60,000 bases of DNA from Bolinopsis microptera (taxonomy: Eukaryota > Ctenophora > Tentaculata > Lobata > Bolinopsidae): contig NC_087075.1 of assembly GCF_026151205.1 (NCBI RefSeq), positions 4,192,359-4,252,358 of the forward strand, in the 5' to 3' direction. The position numbers and the translations under genes are program-made. Under the pieces are notes generated by a model, which was not told the DNA's origin, did no database searches, and saw nothing but the letters and a program-made list of their open reading frames with translations. Shown here one piece after another: positions 24,369 to 35,769 of this stretch; the stretch's first letter is position 1; each line of letters opens with the position of its first letter.

Positions 24369-26712
24369 GTCAGTTTACTGCATTTAAGTTCAATAATATT
24401 ATATTGTAAATTAAACCATCTAGATCTTAAGACGTTTTTACTAAAATTTTATAGATGATTAAGTAATTAGTAACGCGGTTAATAAGTCCTAACTTGTTCA
24501 ATTCTCGATAATTGATTTCAATCATTGTTGTTAATAGCTAGTGCCAGCATAAGTTAGGTAAAAGCTCGATAACAGGCAAATTTTAAAAACCGCTAAAACC
24601 GAGAGCACATTCATTTCAGTTCAGTAATTACACTTTTCAGTTCAGTAATTACACTTTTCGATACGTTTGTGCTCGCTTATCAGTTACTTATCATTACGTT
24701 GATAAGACTTGCTTGTTTAACCGGTGCCGTGGTTGTGTGATGTATAAATCGGAGAAATACGTAGCTTATAAGCTTGATGAAGTTAGAGATGATGCAGCTG
24801 AATGGATCCGGAAAACTCTCGGGCTTGCTAAAGCAGATCATGTTAACGCGTGTGCAGTTCAGAGTTTCAGTGGTAAAAGAGAAATCTCCAGGGAAGTCAT
24901 GGCTCAGAGTCTTAATGCTGCGTTAAAAGTTATGTATAGAGAGTCGTTGTACATTGATCAGCTGGAGAAATATAATCAGAAATTGCACTCCGATGTAATT
25001 GACAGTCAGGGGAGTCGGGGACAGTAGTTGATCTGCAGAAAGAGCTGCTAGCTGCCAAAGACAAGCAGCTTCATGACTTGAAATCTGTGGTTGTAGCATC
25101 AGTTGAGGATACTGTGAAATCAGAGTTGAAGACATACAGCGCCGCAGTACAGGCATCAAAAACCTCAGCAGCAGGTCCTTTGTTGGATTCGGATAGAAAC
25201 ATTTTGAAGAATGTCATCAAGGATGTTGTGGCAGAAGGAGACCGAAGTCGGAATCTGATGTTATTTGGTATTAAAGAAGAGAAAGGTGAGCTGTTATGCG
25301 ACAAGATCGGTCAAGTGTTGTTGGAACTTGGTGAAAAGCCAAAAATAGAAGCTAGCAGAATTGGTTTGAATAAACCCAAGGATAAGAAACAAGTGGCTGC
25401 CAGACCTGTTAAGGTGACTTTGACGAGCTCCACAATCGCGCAGCAGATTTTGACTAGAGCAAGGCATCTCCGTAGCTCAGAACTTTTCAGTAAAGTCTTT
25501 ATCAGTCCAGATAGGTCTCCAGAGGAACGTGCCGAACAGCAAAAGCTTGTTTTAGAACTCAAGAAGAGATCGAACGACGAGCCAGATAAGAGACACTTCA
25601 TAAAAGGAGGCAAAGTGTGTAGTGTGGACAAAATTGTTGTTTGAAATGTGTTAAGACAGAGTTTTGCTTGGATTTATGGATTCCTGGTTCGCTAAGATTT
25701 TAATTTTTTGATAAGCTTCTAAATCATATTCGTCTTTCAACACAAGACTGTCAGTCTTCAAGAATTTTGTTTTGATTTGTGTATTAAGCTGAAGTATTTA
25801 ATCTTACTTCCAGGTCCATAATTTCGTGTGGAGTATATTTTAAGAGTTATTTAGGTTTTATATTAGCAGATTTAGGTACATAATTATTGTATATTATTGT
25901 ATATATAAATTCTTGAGTAAACATTTACCAGTAAACAAAGCTGGTTTCCAAACACCCTCTGTTAATTTGGCAATTTTACGCTTGTCTATTGGCAGATTTG
26001 AGCGCGACCGACAAATGTCTCTTTTATAATAATAACCGCGCGCAAAACGATATTTTGGTGATATTATGACGTGCGCGCGTCATATTGTACACGCTTGAAA
26101 ACAAATCGTTGCTGCAATTAAATGTCCCGCTCTTCTGCGATTTAAAAAGTATCTGATCTACTATGTTTTAAGTTTTACTACTATGTCGTTAGTGTTATCA
26201 CTATTATAGTTCACAGATATTTTCTCAGAAGTTGCGTTGAACAGCACAAAGGCATTGGCAGCTTCACTGGCAGAGAATAAGTTAGAACGACATAATTTGG
26301 AACAGAAACTTGGCTTTCTTGAGAGTAAACTACAGCAGCAGGTACCTACTTTTCTGCTACCCTCTTTTTCGGAAAATAATTAGGTCTTCGCATTAATGAT
26401 AATAACAATTTTTATTTATTTTCATTCTTAATCAAGCTTACTCTCCTCTAACAGGTACAAAAGAAAGCAACAATCAGCGCAACAGAGACCATATTCACCA
26501 CCCTTCCCGCCCCAACACCCATCCTCCCTACCAAGAAACTCCCAGATTTACCACCCCGACAACCACCCCCTGCAGAACTAAAGAACGTGCTCCCTCGGCC
26601 GGGTGTTAATGTTGTGGTGGATCCACCGTATCTGGAGAAGTTTGCGGGACCTGTAGTGAGGGAGAATAGATATTTTCTCTACGATCAGTTCAGAGATTTG
26701 GGAATATTGTAG
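24242..26712 (+). CDS. Small coiled-coil protein, possibly geminin-like (3 exons, 169 aa)
   Basis: Exons 24242-24368, 26217-26341 and 26455-26712 join in phase (127+125+258 nt = 169 codons plus TAG). Exon 1 is Ser/Thr/Pro-rich (TPEKRTPN, a possible CDK-type TP site). Exon 2 is a coiled coil: EVALNSTKALAASLAEN has the spacing of the geminin/multicilin coil (EVA-x4-KAL-x3-L-x-EN). Exon 3 is proline-rich, then ends in an acidic/aromatic C-terminus (RENRYFLYDQF). Geminin family members inhibit Cdt1 or drive multiciliation; that role here is inference from one short motif. The frame is open upstream to 24203, so a further 5' exon is possible. Intron 1 carries a LINE ORF1 on the same strand. Confidence 0.55.
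24740..25644 (+). mobile_element. LINE ORF1 (coiled coil plus RRM-like), one frameshift, inside an intron
   Basis: The first frame from ATG 24740 ends at 25027. A one-base shift near the GGGGAG run at 25011 restores a second frame (ESGTVVDLQKELLAAKDKQL) to a stop at 25644. The N-terminal half is helical; the second half has RSRNLMLFGIKEE, RPVKVTLTSSTIA, FISPDRSPEERAEQ and FIKGGK, the layout of RNA-binding ORF1 proteins of non-LTR elements. No RT follows, so it is a partial or rearranged element lying in intron 1 of the coiled-coil gene. Confidence 0.8.
26217..26341 (+). CDS. Coiled-coil gene, exon 2
   Basis: Acceptor TTCACAG|AT, donor CAG|GTACCT. The 41 codons form a heptad-like helix (KALAASLAEN, LEQKLGFLESKLQQQ). 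Confidence 0.6.
26455..26712 (+). CDS. Coiled-coil gene, exon 3 with stop
   Basis: Acceptor CTCTAACAG|GT, ends TTG TAG. Proline-rich (LPDLPPRQPPPAEL) then PRPGVNVVVDPPYLEKF. GC content is higher than in the flanks and there is no stop for 85 codons. Confidence 0.6.
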   Translation, partial: VQKKATISATETIFTTLPAPTPILPTKKLPDLPPRQPPPAELKNVLPRPGVNVVVDPPYLEKFAGPVVRENRYFLYDQFRDLGIL

Positions 26713-26737
26713 GCTGTATGGAGCTGTTTTAAGCGCT

Positions 26738-26870
26738 ATTAAGGGGTCGTTCACATATTACGTAATCAGCCGAGGGAGGGGGTTTCCAAATGCTTACGGT
26801 TGATTACGGGGGGGGGGGGGGGGGGGGTTTGGTCGTTGATAACGTAATCAAAATTTTCTTTTTTACCCTC
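26738..26870. repeat. MITE-like end and G20 tract
   Basis: TTAAGGGGTCGTTCACATATTACGTAATC resembles the end of a TTAA-inserting small transposon, and GTAATC recurs inverted around a run of 20 G (26808-26827). No opposite terminus was found, so the element is partial. Confidence 0.45.
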
Positions 26871-26999
26871 TAAAATAATAACAATTTGACAATATTTTAA
26901 TTCAAATTCCAGTCAATTCCACTCTGATAGTGATAAAATTTAGAAATTTATCGAATATCCGGCTATAATAATAGTAAATATTATCCCGAAAATCCGATA

Positions 27000-29110
27000 A
27001 TCCGATTATAGCCAGCTGTTAGGTAACAGCCCTCTAACAGCCAACAGTTTCTTGTATTTCATGGCTATTAGCCGGCTATAATTCACCGTTGAATTATAAT
27101 TGACTGTTAGAGGGCTGTTACCTATAAACATTAAACAACTGACTATTCGCTGTGTTAATTTGCAATACGGATGCCGAGTTATCTAGTTATAATAGTGATT
27201 GTCATTTACTCGTCTTATCAACTATTGTCAATGTGTCCTAATACTATCAAACTGAACACATATTGCATTGTTTTCCGTGACTTTATTGACCTTATTGAGG
27301 ATTTGTTCGTTAATGGAATGACATACATTCCTAAAATCAAATAATTTCTACCATTATAATATGTGTAAATAAAAAGACTCCTCACGATGTAATTAAATGT
27401 TCCTACGGAAATGGAAAAATAAATTTTCACGCGTAAAAGTACAAATTCTCTTATAGTTGATGATGAAATGTTGACTAAAAAGTAAAGACCATGTTATGAG
27501 ACCAGGCCACAATGGGACACTCTATAGACGAAAAATTCACTTTTACGGAAACAATGGGTGTGACAATAAAAATAGCATTGATCACATTCACATTCACATA
27601 ATTGACAGATTTTTGTGCTGGATTCCCTTCATTATGGTTTGTGGACTGAATTCCGTGGAAATTATCAGTTCAACATCAAAAATATCCTATATTTTCTCTA
27701 GTTGTAGTACCTATCAACTCAATTATTGATCTACAATTTGTATACAATTACATAAAAAAAGCTAAATATGCAAAAATGGAGTGTTTTTTAATTTGTCTCA
27801 GAAATTATGGCCATATAAAATCCCAACATTATTTGCATCAACATTTAGGACTTGTATGTTCAATATCGGGAATCGGGATGATATTTTTAGGGTGAACTCG
27901 AATAAATCAAACTACCCTCCAAAAACTTGTTGATTTCCCGCTTTATAATTTGGAATTAATCAAAGCTGGGACATTGCCATAGGACATGAATAACTTGTAC
28001 GACATAACTGCTTAATTTAATATAACAGCGTTACATTATGCCCAGGGCACCTCAATTTTCCTTTATTGTTTTACAAGTTTTAAAACTTTAGCATCGGTAT
28101 TAATTTGAAATTATTAAAATATAACTATGGTTTATACACGTACACATGATCTCTTACTTATTAAAATGCTCGACTGTTAAGCTAGTTGTCTCATCTCTCA
28201 CTTTTCCTTGCAAAGAGAAACTTTTAAACTCTTTCAATAGTTTTGTGGTCACGTGATCTACGTTGTTTGAGGTTTTATGTACAATGTAGCGATGTCGATC
28301 CCGACATAGGGATTCCCGAATCCCGGGATTTCTTTTACTTTGATAGGATTAGGACACATTGACATTAGTTGGTAATACGAGTAAATGAAAATCACTATTA
28401 TAACTAGATAACTCGGCATCCGTATTGCAAATTAACACATGCACAGCAAATATAGCCAGCTGTAAGGTAACAGCCCTCTAACAGTCAATTATAATTCAAC
28501 GGGCTAATACTATCAAACTGAACACATATTGCATTGTTTTCCATATAAAATCCCAACATTATTTGCATCAACATTTAGGACTTGTAGGTTCAATATCGGG
28601 ATGATATTTTTAGGGTGCAATCGATTAAATCAAACTATACCCTCCAAAAACTTGTTGATTTCCCGCTTTATAATTTGGAATTAATCAAAGCTGGGACATT
28701 GCCATAGGACATGAATAACTTGTACGGCATAACTGCTTAACTTAATATAACAGCGTTACACTTACATTATGCCCAGGGCACCTCAATTTTCCTTTATTGC
28801 TTTACAAGTTTTAAAACTTTAGCATTGGTATCAGGTATTAATTTGAAATTATTAAAATATAACTATGGTTTATACACGTACACATGATCTCTTACTTATT
28901 AAATTGCTCGACTGTTAAGCTAGTTGTCTCATCTCTCACTTTTCCTTGCAAAGAGTAACTTTTAAACTTGCAAAGTTTAAAAGTTACGTTGTTTGAGGTT
29001 TTATGTAGTGAAACCAATCTCGACATCGGGATTCCCGAATCCCGGGATTTCCCGACGATTTTCGGTCAGGAATTCCCGACCGGGAAATTTTCTCAATTCC
29101 CGACTTTCGG
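27000..29110. repeat. Dispersed repeat, two direct copies plus inverted flank
   Basis: 27815-28330 and 28541-29050 are direct copies (CCATATAAAATCCCAACATT ... TCCCGAATCCCGGGATTTC) with small indels; a third partial copy is at 34616-34935. 27086-27213 is the reverse complement of 28376-28500 (ACTCGGCATCCGTATTGC). A perfect 20-bp inverted repeat, AGGTAACAGCCCTCTAACAG, lies at 27022-27041 and 27104-27123. The element ends carry TCCCGAATCCCGGGA. There is no transposase frame. Confidence 0.8.
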
Positions 29111-30360
29111 GAATTTTCAATATTTGTATTAAAGTTGCAAATCTTCGAATATTCGAATGAATTTACTGCAATATAGTTACACGGTAGCGTTAATCAGGTT
29201 TTTGAACGTCGTGGAGACTGTTAGCCTGTATCGTCAAGGTTTTAAAAAACAAAAATAAAACGCTATATGAGTTTCTAGACGAAACAAAAGATTCATCCAG
29301 CAGTCCTGAATGCTGAAGCCAGATCCTGGTATTTATGAACGCTGCTATAAAAACGATCAGGCCGTCCTGATCGATTGAGCCTCGACTGACCATTTCAACA
29401 GCTGGCAGGACGCAGACAAAATTCCGTATTAGAATGAGCCCAAATTGTTTGTGCAATAGTAGTCTTAACCCTTAAACAGCGAAGAGCACTCCATGTGGAC
29501 TGCCCATCCAATGTTTTGCCATTTGTGTTCCACATGTAGTAGCAATACCGGTTATACGCCAGCTATCTATCGGCAAGAACACTACCTATCGTCTGAACGA
29601 TCTGTTTTTTCCAAAAATTACTATTAAACATTGAACATAGTAATTATGGTTCATTATTAGTTTAAAAAAGGCCAAAAATTGCATTAAATATGTCTAGCGG
29701 AGAACCGTCCAGCTGGACGACTAGGTACATGTTACTTGTTTGTTTGTTTGTTTATAGAACCCGTCTCGTATCGGAATTAAAATGACTAAACTCAGTTTTG
29801 AGTGTGAATACGGGTGGTACCTGCAAGTGTGTTCATTAAGCATTTAGAGTTCTGTAAAACTGCAGTTATATTACAATTGTACTAGAGTATTTTTAGTATT
29901 TAGTATTTACGATCGATATCAGGTCTATAATAACCTTATATGCTTCCAAAATTTTTTATCTCCAACTTTCTGCACAAAGTATTGGAATGTTTTGATTAAA
30001 GAAAAAAAAGAAAGTGATATAAAAATAAAATCGACGATTTAATTTTAGGAAGGTAAAACTAATTCCCTGGTTTCTTAAGTCAGCTTTAAAGTCGGAAAAT
30101 CAAAGTATATAGCGTCGATACCAAACCGATTATTGAGCGATCATAGCTAAGTAGTTGATTCCTGGGTTGCAGAGTCCTCCTGAATCCTCAGTCTCTGAGT
30201 GTGGTTTTTGTTCTTGTTCAGTTCTGTCCATATTTCCTCGTGTTACAACATCAAATTGCGTCGTGTCTATTTGGACTTTGATAACCACTTGTACTCTTGT
30301 AGACTGAGATCAGCATTTTTCAAGAAACCTTTCCTATTCTAGGAGGACTCTGAATGGACC
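29110..30360. other. No gene recognised
   Basis: AT-rich; short frames on both strands lack motifs or splice partners. TTTG x4 at 29737. Confidence 0.4.
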
Positions 30361-30365
30361 ATATC

Positions 30366-30640
30366 TAACAAATTATGGTTCATATGTACTACCCACAACC
30401 CTTACCACCCTCATCATCATGTCCTGTGTGATATCTATCTGCCGTTTATTGGTTTCTGGAAGGGCGGATTTGAACGCCAACGGTAAGAGGAGAAGGAATG
30501 TGCACGCTTCTACAACAGCCCTAATCCTTGCCATGATCTTCTGCACCTGTTTAACATCCCCTTCTGTGTGGTTCAGTACATTTGGGAGTTCGCCCTCGGA
30601 CCTTACCATCATGTCATAAATAGTCCACGGACTGGTCGGG
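30366..30640 (-). other. Exon-like open frame, unassigned
   Basis: The minus-strand reading WTIYDMMVRSEGELPNV then VQKIMARIRAVVEACTF looks protein-like (mixed helix, one hydrophobic LLLLPLAF stretch) and ends near a possible donor GG|GTAGTA at about 30388. A possible acceptor CCGACCAG precedes it. I could not link it to further exons and do not recognise the product; it may be a gene fragment or chance. Confidence 0.2.
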
Positions 30641-30649
30641 TTTCTCCTG

Positions 30650-32330
30650 GATACTGAATAATTTTTTGAAAATTTCTAGCAACTGGCGGTCGAAAATTTC
30701 GAAAATTTGAATTATCCTATTTGCCATTCGGTTTAAGATCGATATCCGACCGTTTGCGATTATATCAAATGTAGTCAATATCTAAATAGCATATCACAGT
30801 GCTGGCAAGCACGACCGGTACATTTATTGTGGGTATACTATGTACCCCCTTTACTATTATACCCCCTTTACTATTATACCCCCTTTGGTACACGTTACAA
30901 GCCTCTTTCGTGCACGCGAAGCGTGCACTCCGGCCGGAGGCGTTTTTCAGGCATTAAGACTCATCGGAAGTCGTTCAGCAGATTTATTTTTAGTTCAAAA
31001 CATTCTAATTTGATGTCAAAGATGACAGGAATAAAAAATAGTTATGTTGAGATTTTTAAGAAATTTGCATAAAATACTCGCCAGCACTGTTATACGAAAT
31101 TCGGTAAAAAACCCAAAATCGCCATATTCAGGTGCCTTAAAAACCATGTTAAAATTGAGTTAGAGATCTGAAATTTTTCAGGGCGTCTAGACGTTGACCA
31201 AATCGACTGCAAAAAAAGTTTCAGGTTTCAGGAGCATCGGGAAGTGGGTTTTCTAGAACCCCTGTTTTACGATAGATTGTCGTGATACATATATACATAT
31301 ATATATATATTCAGGGATAGACGCTTTGCCAGTCAATTGTAGCCTGTATTTAATTGTCCATAGATTTAAAAGTATAAAAGATACAGCCATTTCCGACCAC
31401 AGGTCTTGCAAATAATTGTTTATACTTTAGTTTACATTGTATACAAAAATTATATGACGTCATAAACACCCCTTGATGACGTCATCAAGTTAACCGTTTT
31501 TAAAACTTGATTTTTGACAAAGTAATAACTTTTAAAATTAATTTTAAACCATTTAGGAGTAATTTTATTCAAAATCTGAGGAAATTTTCATCTTAGATAA
31601 TTGTTCAAGCATTCTGAAAATCTACCGGAAAGTTTTTCTAGCTTGCTCCTTCATAAAGATATTCGTCATTGAAGTTTGTGCTTTTTTGAAGAATTATTTT
31701 ATAAAAACGTCAATTTTGCGATTTAGTATTCTCTGGTGTTGGGCCATGCCTTGGGTTGTGGAGCTCAGTTCTGCTTCCTATAGGTATAAATTGTGTCATA
31801 GGCTAGTTTTAAAGTTGAAAATCGAAAAGTTGCACACGTTGGGACACGCCCAAATTGATAGAAAATCGCTAAAATCACTGAAAATTGCTGTTTTCGTCAT
31901 TTTCTGTCAACTTTAGAGTGCCGTTGTGATTACAGTTCTTCTTTAAATACTTTGAAACTTTGCATGCTCATCAAGCTATATATAAAACAATTACATGCAA
32001 AAATTTACGGCGATTCAATATTGGATGCGCACGCAACGTCTGCTCAAAGTTTGCACGTGCGAAAGGTGAGAATTTTGCTCATTCGTGATTTCCAACAAAT
32101 TCTGCTTTGCCACGACAGTTTAATGTCATTATATATGAATTTAATGCCAACTTGAATGAGTATTAAGTGGCATATTCAGTCAGTGATCGACCGATATGCT
32201 TCCCTAAACACAAGGAAATGTTTTTAAAGGATAGATTTCGAAATCGTTGAAACTTCCTCCTTATTAATGAAGATATCAGTTTATATTTCGACTTTATAAA
32301 GTACCCTGACATTATAATCAAAAAGAGATG
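30650..32330. other. No gene recognised
   Basis: CCCCCTTTACTATTATA-type repeat x2-3 at 30845-30890, an AT dinucleotide run near 31287-31310, otherwise unstructured. Confidence 0.4.
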
Positions 32331-32332
32331 AT

Positions 32333-32847
32333 ATTTTACCAAAACCCATAATCATGGGTAGAGTGGACCGCTGTCAGTGTCTCTCTTTCCCAAACAAAAG
32401 GAAATGATATTACTTTGATTGACCGTTCTCAAATGCAAAATGATACCGAGAATGAAATCGGTCGCTCGCTTTTCCCATTCATTTACAATTGTAATAGATT
32501 AAGAAAAACTACCCAAAGGCAGCTGTACTCGGCAATGAAGATTCAATAAACTTCAGCTAATTCAATAAGTAATACTAATAACTACCACCCTTACCCCGAA
32601 ATACTAGGTATCGACCCGAACGCAACCCAAAGAGATTTTTACAGCATCTGATTGATGTAATCAATCGAAACTTATTTATACAATTCGTAAGCCGTGAATG
32701 AATGGGAAAAGCGAGCGACCGATTTCATTCTCGGTATCATTTTGCATTTGAGAACGGTCAATCAAAGTAATATCATTTCCTTTTGTTTGGGAAAGAGAGA
32801 CACTGACAGCGGTCCACTCTACCCATGATTATGGGTTTTGGTAAAAT
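32333..32847. repeat. Foldback element: about 150-bp inverted arms, 214-bp spacer
   Basis: 32333-32483 and 32698-32847 are near-perfect reverse complements (ATTTTACCAAAACCCATAAT outward; GCGAGCGACCGATTTCATTC inward). Ends read ATTTTACC/GGTAAAAT. Transcribed, it would make a long hairpin. Non-coding. Confidence 0.9.
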
Positions 32848-32849
32848 TC

Positions 32850-34610
32850 TACAATCTAGATCTATAAAACAGAGTACGAGTTACGGGGGGAAGGGGGGGG
32901 GACACGTCATCCTTTTACATCTTCCCATAGTTTCCAATTGTGTTAACTAACAATTAAAGGTCAACTTGTAGTGATCAATTCTCTCCCATACAAGCTATGG
33001 TTAGAGATAATATAAACAATAGAACGACAACATCAGCTTAACAGCTTAATTAACGTTGAAGGACCCAATACATGAGACAGAGTGCTGGAGACCGTTGGGT
33101 AGACTAATTCACAGTGATCACTTCATCACCCCGTATGTGTTATATTGAACAACATACCGAGCAAACAATGTCCCAGATCTATAAAACAGAGTACGAGTTA
33201 CGGGAGGAGGTGACGCCATCCTTCTACATTTTGCTTATACAGTTATACACTTGCCTTCGAGATAGTAGTTGACCAACAAACTAGGACTAGTGTCCCAACT
33301 TTTGAGGGTGTCCCAGCCCTAAATTACCTCAACATGCCCAAAATCCCAGAATTTAAGCGCTTTAAGAGGTTTCCTGAACTTGTATACAAAAAACCATATA
33401 TCCATATTTGGGCATACGCACCAAATTTGATAGATTTCAACCCATAAATTGGTCAAATATCAACATTTCTATGAAAGGTAAGCCTAAACTACATATTATC
33501 TGTGAACTTATATAGCTCAATATCTATTAAAATGTGGATTGTGGAAACTAGTTTGTGGTCAACTACAATCCGAAAACAAGTTTCACAACAAATTTAGGGT
33601 TAATCCCCTTAAGTTGTAGAATATTGCTCAGTACATTGTTCAATATAACACATACGGCCGTATTGGGTCTCGTGATATAGTGGATACAGTAGCCACGGCC
33701 CACGTGATAGTTAATGTACAAAGTTTGCGATTGTAATAAACAGACATCTTTCCAAGACGTGCTGATCATGGAGCAACGGTGTTATGATCATCAATCACAT
33801 TTCTTTCTATCCAAAACATTATGTTTCTTTTATTAGTGGTTGTGAGTCCCTGCATCTTGCAGCAGCAAGAGGTAATATTTCATTTTTACAATATACTCCA
33901 CCTGAGGATTTCCTCTACAAAAGTGTCTCTTTCTAGACAAATCTTTGTTCAAAAAACTGATTTGGACAACTTTCCTAAACATTGGTCACAAATCGAGCAA
34001 TGAAAGACAGCATGTCACGAAGAAGTCAAGAAGAGTCTGGTCCAAATTAGGCCCAATTTAGCCAAATACCCGGAACATGCCCAAAACCCAGGTTTATGGC
34101 TCTACTTGTAGCTAGTTGTCTCCTGAACTCGTATATAAAATTTCGTCAAGATTGGACACAAATGATTGAGTTATGAGCCAAAAACCATATGCCCATATTT
34201 GGGCATACGCACCAAATTTGGTAGATTTCGTCCCATAAATTAGTCAAGTATCAATATTTGACCAAATTATAGCCTAAACTACATATTCTCTGTAAGTTAT
34301 AGCTTTATATCTGTTTACATGTGGATACTAAGGCGAAAATACCCCAAAAAATGAACAAAATTGGGAAAATTGCCCGTATCTTCGTTCGCGATATTCGCGG
34401 AATTGATTTCATCAATTTGGAAATAACTCAATCAGTTTTAAAAATGTTTGCATGAAATTTTCGGAATCGACTCTAAATTGCAATTCGACCTTATTCTAGG
34501 AGGCCGATTTTTAATTTAGGCCTCCAAAACAATTTGGCGGCCAAATTCCAAAATTTGCACGGCAAAATTCAGAATTTGGCAAAATTCAGAATTTGGCTAC
34601 CTTTCATAAA
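32850..34610. repeat. Dispersed repeat fragments
   Basis: CTATAAAACAGAGTACGAGT occurs at 32863 and 33180. A 150-bp block containing ATTTGGGCATACGCACCAAA occurs at 33400 and 34200 in direct orientation. No gene is supported. Confidence 0.6.
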
Positions 34611-34615
34611 GTTAG

Positions 34616-34935
34616 TCAATTTTCCTTTATTGTTTTACAAGTTTTAAAACTTTAGCATTGGTATTAATTTGAAATTATTAAAATATAACTATGGTTTATA
34701 CACGTACACATGATCTCTTACTTATTAAATTGCTCGACTGTTAAGCTAGTTGTCTCATCTCTCACTTTTCCTTGCAAAGAGAAACTTTTAATCTTGCAAA
34801 GAGAAACTTTTAAACTCTTTTAATAGTTTTGTGGTCTCGTGATCTACGTTGTTTGAGGTTTTATGTAGTGAAAGTGGTTTCACTGAAACCAATCTCGACA
34901 TCGGGATTCCCGAATCCCGGGATTTCCCGACGATT
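34616..34935. repeat. Third partial copy of the 27.8/28.5-kb repeat
   Basis: TTTCCTTTATTGTTTTACAAG through TCCCGAATCCCGGGATTTC matches the two copies near 28 kb. It carries a small internal duplication of AGAGAAACTTTTAA. Confidence 0.85.
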
Positions 34936-35269
34936 TAACAATAACGGGTCGATTTTGAGTGACCAATAATCGTCGTGATGATACGTCATGTGTTCCTGAT
35001 CATCATAAGCAATCAAGATACAGGATCGAGCGGCAAAGTCAAAAATAAATCGTGGCACGTGCAGAATCGCGAGTTTTCCCATTCCCTGCGACAAATCGCG
35101 ATTTTTGACGTTTGCCGAGACAAACAGATCTTCGCGACAAATTGCGATTATCCTAGTTCTCTGAGGACAAAATTTGCGCATTCTCCTTTAAATCCGAGGG
35201 CCAAATATCACGTTCTTTATAATTATATGGAACTAATCACATCCACAGCCTTGCGAATGTAGGTACGGA

Positions 35270-35760
35270 CCGAAAAAGTATTTTCGGCTCCTAATGCTCA
35301 GGGAAGCATGAAACAAGAAGAAAAGTAGTTTCCAGAAAAACTTTGAAAATAATTTCGATTTAGAAAATTTTCGGTCCGAGTCATTCTCGATAGGTACAAG
35401 GAAAGTGCTTCAATATGAAGTTACTCTCCTTGTTTCTATATAAACATAACTTTTATAATAATTCTTACGTAATAATTATAATAATTTTCTATTATTAGAA
35501 GCCGCACAGACCTACTATCTACATTCTACACACAAACCAACTAGTAATTTTCATTACCCTATTCGTGTAACAACATCACGAAGAAGTCAAAAAGACTTGC
35601 TCAGGGAAGCATGAAACAATAAGAAAAGTAGTTTCCAGAAAAACTTTGAAAATATTGAGGCACTTTCCTTGTACCTATCGAGAATGACTCGAGTCATTCT
35701 CGATAGGTACAAGGAAAGTGCCTCAATATGTAAGTTACTAGAGGGTTACACGAGACGTGG
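35270..35760. repeat. Duplicated block with a 78-bp perfect palindrome
   Basis: GCTCAGGGAAGCATGAAACA...AAACTTTGAAAAT occurs at 35297 and 35601. The second copy runs into a perfect palindrome at 35652-35729, centred on ACTC|GAGT, with no spacer. Confidence 0.9.
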
Positions 35761-35769
35761 TAGTCTGTG

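Noticed and set aside
34861-35181. 106-codon minus-strand frame
   Set aside because: Begins in unique AT-rich DNA and ends in the dispersed TCCCGAATCCCGGGA repeat; no recognised motif or splice partner.
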